DNA of 64,000 nucleotides, from the NCBI GenBank assembly GCA_964343805.1, contig CAYFLR010000030.1, positions 1-64,000 on the forward strand, in the 5' to 3' direction. The notes under the pieces were generated by a model. That model saw only the letters and a program-made list of their open reading frames with translations. It was not told the origin of the DNA and did no database searches. Shown piece by piece: positions 60,371 to 64,000 of this stretch; position 1 is the stretch's first letter; each line of letters starts with the position of its first letter. A program made the translations under genes and the position numbers. This DNA comes from CAYFLR01 sp964343805 (GTDB taxonomy: Bacteria; Bdellovibrionota_B; Oligoflexia; CAYFLR01).

Positions 60371-62599
60371 ATGGATAAAGTTTTTCAGATTGCAATCATA
60401 ATTTTTACTTTAGTTTTCATCCCATTTTGTTCCTCTGAAGAAGAGGAGTCGACAGATGACGAATCACCAAATGTGATCAATAAAAAAGATGAGAGCCCAG
60501 GAAAAAAAGATGGCAATGACAATGAGAATCAAAATGAAAACGATGATGCAAAAAAAGATGAGGAAGAAGATGACGAGGAAAATGAGAATGATGATAGCGA
60601 AGTTGACTCAAAAACAATTAAATTAGATAACAAGAGTCCTATTGCGTTCGATATGGTTGACACCTCAGCATTAATCGCTCTCAATACCATTGCTTCAGTT
60701 GATTCAAGTAGTGAATCCAGTGCAGGCACCTTGAACATACCGGGTTTGGTAATGAATAAATATGGTTTAGTACGAGCGGAAGGTTCCAGCAGGCAAGGTG
60801 GCTCGAACCTACTAGCTACAACTAAGTCAGGTAAAATGAAGTCCATCATTGACTCTGATTATAATATAATGGTTCGTTACAGTGTCGTGGATCCTAAAGG
60901 TGAATATGCTTATTTGGCCCTCAAAGCGGAGATGCCCCCAGGTCCAGGCTGGTGGGACTCCCCTGGACGCCTTGTTATGACAACTGGATGTGGGTTTTGG
61001 AAAATCAAACTCTCAGATAACACAGTAGCATGCTTTGCACAAGGGTGGCATCCAGAAGGTGAAATGGGTGCCGGTAATCACAGGTTCATTCCAGATGGAA
61101 GTGAAAAAATGCTTTCATTTGATCGAGATGGTAAAATCTATTTTTATGCCAATGAATTTCGCACCTGTGAACCAGGTAGAAATACACCTCTTGAATGGCC
61201 CAATCTGGATGACTTTCTTGCAGGAAAAGTAAAACCTTCAAAACCTGGAGGACACAGTGGTGGGCATCCAGGTAGTTACCAAAAAAATGATTACCATTTA
61301 ACATCAGGTCAAACTAAATCTACCCTGCAAGCAAATGGATTTAGCCCCTGTGGTAGTGGCAATCGAATTGTTTATAGATATGATCCAATGACTGACTCTG
61401 TCTCTTCAGTCACCGCAGAGGACATGGTTGGAGAAGAAAAAGTTGTCTACTTTAGGACGACCCCCACCGGACACCTACTGACTTATGGTATCTTGCGCAC
61501 AGAGAATAACCAATATGTCTCTCGCTTGGATCTCCTAGTTTCGGGAACCCAAACACCCACAGATTTCAGCGGAGAAATGACAAATGTCATGAAGTATCTT
61601 CAAAGCGACTCACACAAAGGATATATCTGGGATTTCAACGGCAAGCTTGGATTGATCAACATATCCGATTCGGGAACTGTTGAATCCACAGGTTTAAGTT
61701 TAGGGCCAATCTTCGGCGCAAAGAGCTTGTTTAGAACCATCGTAGCTGATGATGGGAAGATCTATGCTCTTGTGAAAGAAAACAACAATATCCACCTTTA
61801 TTCGCTCATGCCTTTTGACGAAGAGCCTGTTGTAACGATCGCACTTATTGAAAAATACCAACAAGATGGTGGATCGGATTGGGTCCTTGGTCCGGTATTC
61901 TCAAGTCAAAACAAAACCATCATCCAGCCCATTTATGTTGCTGGTGGCCATGTTTTTCACCTGACAGAGTCGGGAGATAATCATGATATTAAAGTTACCA
62001 AAATCAGTGACAAGAGTCAGCACAGCATGCTTACAGGCAAAGGGCGCTTTCTAATACAGAACTGGAATCTGAGAGCCGACGAGCTGCACTTTGCAGCAAC
62101 AAACCTTGATCGAAATGTTGTGGTGACTGGGGTGGTAGATGTTAAAAAGCTGAGTGAGGGTGCATCTAGTGATACCTACCTGACCCTAAGCGATCTTTTC
62201 TCAACCCAGGGTGCAAGTGATGCAGCTGTAAAAGACATCACCGTTGTCAAGGCTAAGACTGTGACACCAACAGGAACCAGCAATCCAACTGTCAGTTTTA
62301 TCGTTGATGAAGATAAGCCATTTGTTCTATCGTTTAATTTTTCGCAGGCAATGGACAGAAGCTCTGTCGAAGATGCCCTGAGTGTTACTATTGATGGACA
62401 AAGCGCTACGGGTATAAAACTTTGGGCTTTTAATACATTGCACTTTATTCCTGACACTGATGGTCTAAGTAATGATACAACTCCATCATTAGAGGATAAT
62501 AAACCTGTAGTTGCAAGCTTTTCCTCAGGCGCAAAAGACTCATCCGGTCGTGCTTTAACTGGTACGACGACCTTTGACTTTACAACCGGATCAAATTAA
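60371..62599 (+). CDS. Large lipoprotein with acidic linker and C-terminal Ig-like domain
   Basis: The ATG at 60371 follows TTGGAG; the longer frame from 60329 lacks an SD. 742 residues. Signal MDKVFQIAIIIFTLVFIPFC, an atypical lipobox with Phe before Cys. Residues 20-95 are a very acidic, Asn-rich disordered linker. A long central part with repeating beta patterns (VRYSVVDPKGEYAYLALKAE; RFIPDGSEKMLSFDRDGKIY; LFRTIVADDGKIYALVKENN) looks like a beta-propeller. The last 115 residues (FVLSFNFSQAMDRSSVEDAL) match a Big_5/SbsA Ig domain. Surface role likely; no enzyme motif. Copy B of the repeat starts at its stop. Confidence 0.75.
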   Translation: MDKVFQIAIIIFTLVFIPFCSSEEEESTDDESPNVINKKDESPGKKDGNDNENQNENDDAKKDEEEDDEENENDDSEVDSKTIKLDNKSPIAFDMVDTSALIALNTIASVDSSSESSAGTLNIPGLVMNKYGLVRAEGSSRQGGSNLLATTKSGKMKSIIDSDYNIMVRYSVVDPKGEYAYLALKAEMPPGPGWWDSPGRLVMTTGCGFWKIKLSDNTVACFAQGWHPEGEMGAGNHRFIPDGSEKMLSFDRDGKIYFYANEFRTCEPGRNTPLEWPNLDDFLAGKVKPSKPGGHSGGHPGSYQKNDYHLTSGQTKSTLQANGFSPCGSGNRIVYRYDPMTDSVSSVTAEDMVGEEKVVYFRTTPTGHLLTYGILRTENNQYVSRLDLLVSGTQTPTDFSGEMTNVMKYLQSDSHKGYIWDFNGKLGLINISDSGTVESTGLSLGPIFGAKSLFRTIVADDGKIYALVKENNNIHLYSLMPFDEEPVVTIALIEKYQQDGGSDWVLGPVFSSQNKTIIQPIYVAGGHVFHLTESGDNHDIKVTKISDKSQHSMLTGKGRFLIQNWNLRADELHFAATNLDRNVVVTGVVDVKKLSEGASSDTYLTLSDLFSTQGASDAAVKDITVVKAKTVTPTGTSNPTVSFIVDEDKPFVLSFNFSQAMDRSSVEDALSVTIDGQSATGIKLWAFNTLHFIPDTDGLSNDTTPSLEDNKPVVASFSSGAKDSSGRALTGTTTFDFTTGSN

Positions 62600-62735
62600 A
62601 CAGATACGAACATCCGCAAGGCGATTGAAAAAATTGCGAGGGTGACGCCGAGTCGGGGCAGTACGACCAGTACGAACCCGATGCTATTTTTTTAATCAAC
62701 ACTGGGGATGTTTGTTTATGGAAGCCAACTCATTG
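62598..62735. repeat. Structured repeat element, copy B
   Basis: It begins in the stop codon of the lipoprotein gene. An outer stem pairs ACGAACATCCGC (62606-62617) with GGGGATGTTTGT (62704-62715), and an inner stem pairs GATTGAAAAAATTGC with GCTATTTTTTTAATC. It shares with copy A the order AAACAGA, CCGCAAGGC, GAAAAAA, CAGTACG, TTTTTTT, TCAACAC and TTTATGGAAG, but is about 15 bases longer in the middle. Not recognised. Confidence 0.75.
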
Positions 62736-62740
62736 AGATT

Positions 62741-62779
62741 GACTGTGCTACCAAAGGGGGGGAAGCAGGTAGCACAGTC
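62741..62779. terminator. 12-bp perfect hairpin after repeat copy B
   Basis: GACTGTGCTACC (62741-62752) and GGTAGCACAGTC (62768-62779) form a perfect stem with a 15-base loop containing seven G. No T tract follows on either strand. It may be a terminator or part of a structured RNA. Confidence 0.55.
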
Positions 62780-62796
62780 TCTCAACCATGTAGTAG

Positions 62797-62834
62797 AACT
62801 CTAAAAGAACGAGGTTAAAAGAACTTTTAGAGTT
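62797..62834. terminator. 11-bp perfect hairpin before the 62848 gene's stop
   Basis: AACTCTAAAAG (62797-62807) and CTTTTAGAGTT (62824-62834), 16-base loop. It lies 13 bases from the stop of the minus-strand gene and could end that transcript or the plus-strand one. Confidence 0.5.
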
Positions 62835-62847
62835 TGAGGAAATTGAT

Positions 62848-63369
62848 TTAGTAGTGTCCCCAAGATTTAACGATAGATCTTGAGACAGTGGATGTGTTTT
62901 TAATATCTTTTAATTTCTTAACTATATCTTGATATTCAGCAGTTTTCTCATAGTTTTCATAGGATCGTTCATCGCTACCGAAACTTTTATACCGATAAAC
63001 CACGTCAAGAACATCCCAGACATCGGATATACGGGTACTTTCATCCGTGAAAGTTAACCAGTATTGAACTTTGACATCACCACATGTATTAAATGACTGC
63101 TCAGGATTATAACTGTTATAGTATGAACCACAGTTCAATTCAATGTCCGCATTAAAGAATCCGTTCTTTAGTTCCAGTGGAATGTGTTTAACGTGATACC
63201 AAAACCCCTTATTATCAAGCCCTATATGGGCAAAAACTGACTTAACTTGCTTACCATAGGAAAAGCTATGGTGATTCACATGAATAAAAAATATCTTCTT
63301 AGAAAAGCTCTCTTTGCCATAGATCATGCCACAAAAGAGAAAAGCTATAAATAATATGGTAATTCGCAT
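62848..63369 (-). CDS. Small exported protein, unknown function
   Basis: The ATG at 63369 is preceded by GAGG and gives a 173-residue product with signal MRITILFIAFLFCGMIYG. The mature part has a beta-rich region with a Cys pair (DIELNCGSYYNS; SFNTCGDVKV) and His/Tyr-rich strands (IFFIHVNHHSFSYGKQVKSV; GFWYHVKHIPLELKN), then a charged helix (NYEKTAEYQDIVKKLKDIKN). Not recognised. It is convergent with the large lipoprotein. Confidence 0.7.
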   Translation of the reverse strand: MRITILFIAFLFCGMIYGKESFSKKIFFIHVNHHSFSYGKQVKSVFAHIGLDNKGFWYHVKHIPLELKNGFFNADIELNCGSYYNSYNPEQSFNTCGDVKVQYWLTFTDESTRISDVWDVLDVVYRYKSFGSDERSYENYEKTAEYQDIVKKLKDIKNTSTVSRSIVKSWGHY

Positions 63370-63518
63370 TTTGACCTCTTTTAGCTTCAACAAACGCTGT
63401 AAGAGTAAATAGACGAATTTAGTTTATTTGTCAAATTATTATTTAATTTAAATTGGATTTTTACCAAGAGAAAGAATTTTTTGATTATATTTCAAATACT
63501 TATATAAGAAGCAGGTTT

Positions 63519-64000
63519 TTATTTCTGCTCGGTTGTTTCAAGCTCCTCCGCTTGTTCCTCCAACACGGCGGTCAGAGTTCTTAAGACTTCATTGGGCATG
63601 GCTCTCATATCAATCACTTCGAGTTTGTTATTACGCCGTTTTAGAGCTTCTTTGACGGTAAATAGAGAATAATTGGAGGTTTGATCGCGAGTGGCATCCT
63701 CCTCTAACTCCTTGAGAATCTCATCTAATTGATCAATTATTTCTTCCAATTGCTCGTCATCATAGTCCATCAATCCATATTTTCTCAGAAAATCAGCAAT
63801 ATAATCGCCTCCGGGTCCTATAAAAATAGCTCCGGTAATCATAGCCACCAGAGTCATTGAGATGGCTCTCGCATGGCTAATCCGATAGATAGAAGCAAAA
63901 GGTCCAATAATATCAGCCTCTTTTTGAGCAGCTAGCATCTGTTCATAAAATTTACGATCGGCCATTTGGGCATTCTTAGATTTGGCTTTTTGCATCAAAT
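63519..64000 (-). CDS. C-terminal part of an exported or membrane protein (runs off window)
   Basis: The frame is open through the right edge of the window, so the 5' end is missing. At least 160 residues are visible. One TM helix (SMTLVAMITGAIFIGPGG) precedes a strongly acidic region (DDEQLEEIIDQLDEILKELE) and an acidic tail. The order TM helix then acidic helices recalls the C-terminus of the 49784 protein, which hints that both belong to one loosely conserved family; this is weak. Function unknown. Confidence 0.6.
   Translation of the reverse strand, partial: LMQKAKSKNAQMADRKFYEQMLAAQKEADIIGPFASIYRISHARAISMTLVAMITGAIFIGPGGDYIADFLRKYGLMDYDDEQLEEIIDQLDEILKELEEDATRDQTSNYSLFTVKEALKRRNNKLEVIDMRAMPNEVLRTLTAVLEEQAEELETTEQK

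Noticed and set aside
1..64000. tRNA or rRNA genes and CRISPR arrays
   Set aside because: Intergenic space is small and I found no cloverleaf, rRNA core sequence or regularly spaced repeat.

Overview
The window is a densely packed, visibly AT-rich bacterial chromosome segment of about 55 protein genes. I see no tRNA, rRNA, CRISPR array or intact insertion sequence. Three runs of N (two of 10 bases inside one RND pump gene, one of 54 bases inside a radical-SAM gene) show that it is a scaffold, possibly from a metagenome. The organism is Gram-negative: it has a tripartite RND/MFP/TolC pump, a FadL-like outer-membrane protein and a periplasmic-binding-protein transporter. It is very rich in lipoproteins, with eleven candidates, several with relaxed lipoboxes ending in NC, RC or FC. 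That fits a Bdellovibrionota-type (Bdellovibrio/Bacteriovorax-like) bacterium, but this is inference from gene style and not from a marker gene.

Layout. 1-2.4 kb: the 5' part of a secreted protein gene, a small lipoprotein, and an XRE-type HTH plus nucleotidyltransferase module whose HTH gene looks frameshifted. 2.7-5.6 kb: a DUF4214 protein and a two-domain glycosyltransferase. 5.8-9.5 kb: a conserved protein and a complete tripartite tricarboxylate transporter (TctC-TctB-TctA). 9.5-16.9 kb: a secreted HExxH protein, a RAYT-like Y1 transposase with REP-like hairpins, a lipoprotein with 61-residue tandem repeats, and a collagen-like/LamG lipoprotein. 16.9-22.5 kb: asparaginase, PIG-L deacetylase, DUF4139 protein and a GH13 enzyme. 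22.5-28.1 kb: tolC-mfp-rnd efflux operon. 28-33.5 kb: STAS/zinc-ribbon protein, U32 peptidase, phosphatidylserine decarboxylase and a ferredoxin under a predicted FNR-type box.

33.7-44.6 kb is a run of same-strand surface and envelope genes: a PEBP lipoprotein, a metallophosphoesterase, an M20 peptidase, a HAMP-like membrane protein, an M48 peptidase, a FadL-like protein and a trypsin-LRR lipoprotein. 44.6-49.8 kb: an HNH endonuclease, small secreted proteins, then a tightly coupled set of predicted protein-glutamine deamidase, DksA/TraR finger, HAD-type phosphatase, response regulator and cyclic-nucleotide-binding protein. 49.8-53.4 kb: a large lipoprotein coupled to a secreted protein that seems to start at ATC. 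53.5-64 kb: aspartate ammonia-lyase, secreted alpha-amylase, radical-SAM/methyltransferase pair, an AAA ATPase-nuclease, another large lipoprotein and two minus-strand genes, the last running off the window.

As a whole the genes suggest a heterotroph living on protein, amino acids and glucans: asparaginase and aspartase lead to fumarate, the Tct system imports carboxylates, and amylases and proteases are exported. The most unusual DNA-level signals are: two diverged copies of a structured element of about 140 bp, each directly after a stop codon; four promoters that place the start codon at the predicted transcription start (leaderless mRNA); REP-like DNA beside the RAYT gene that shares a motif with a 40-bp palindrome 48 kb away; and the ATC start codon.
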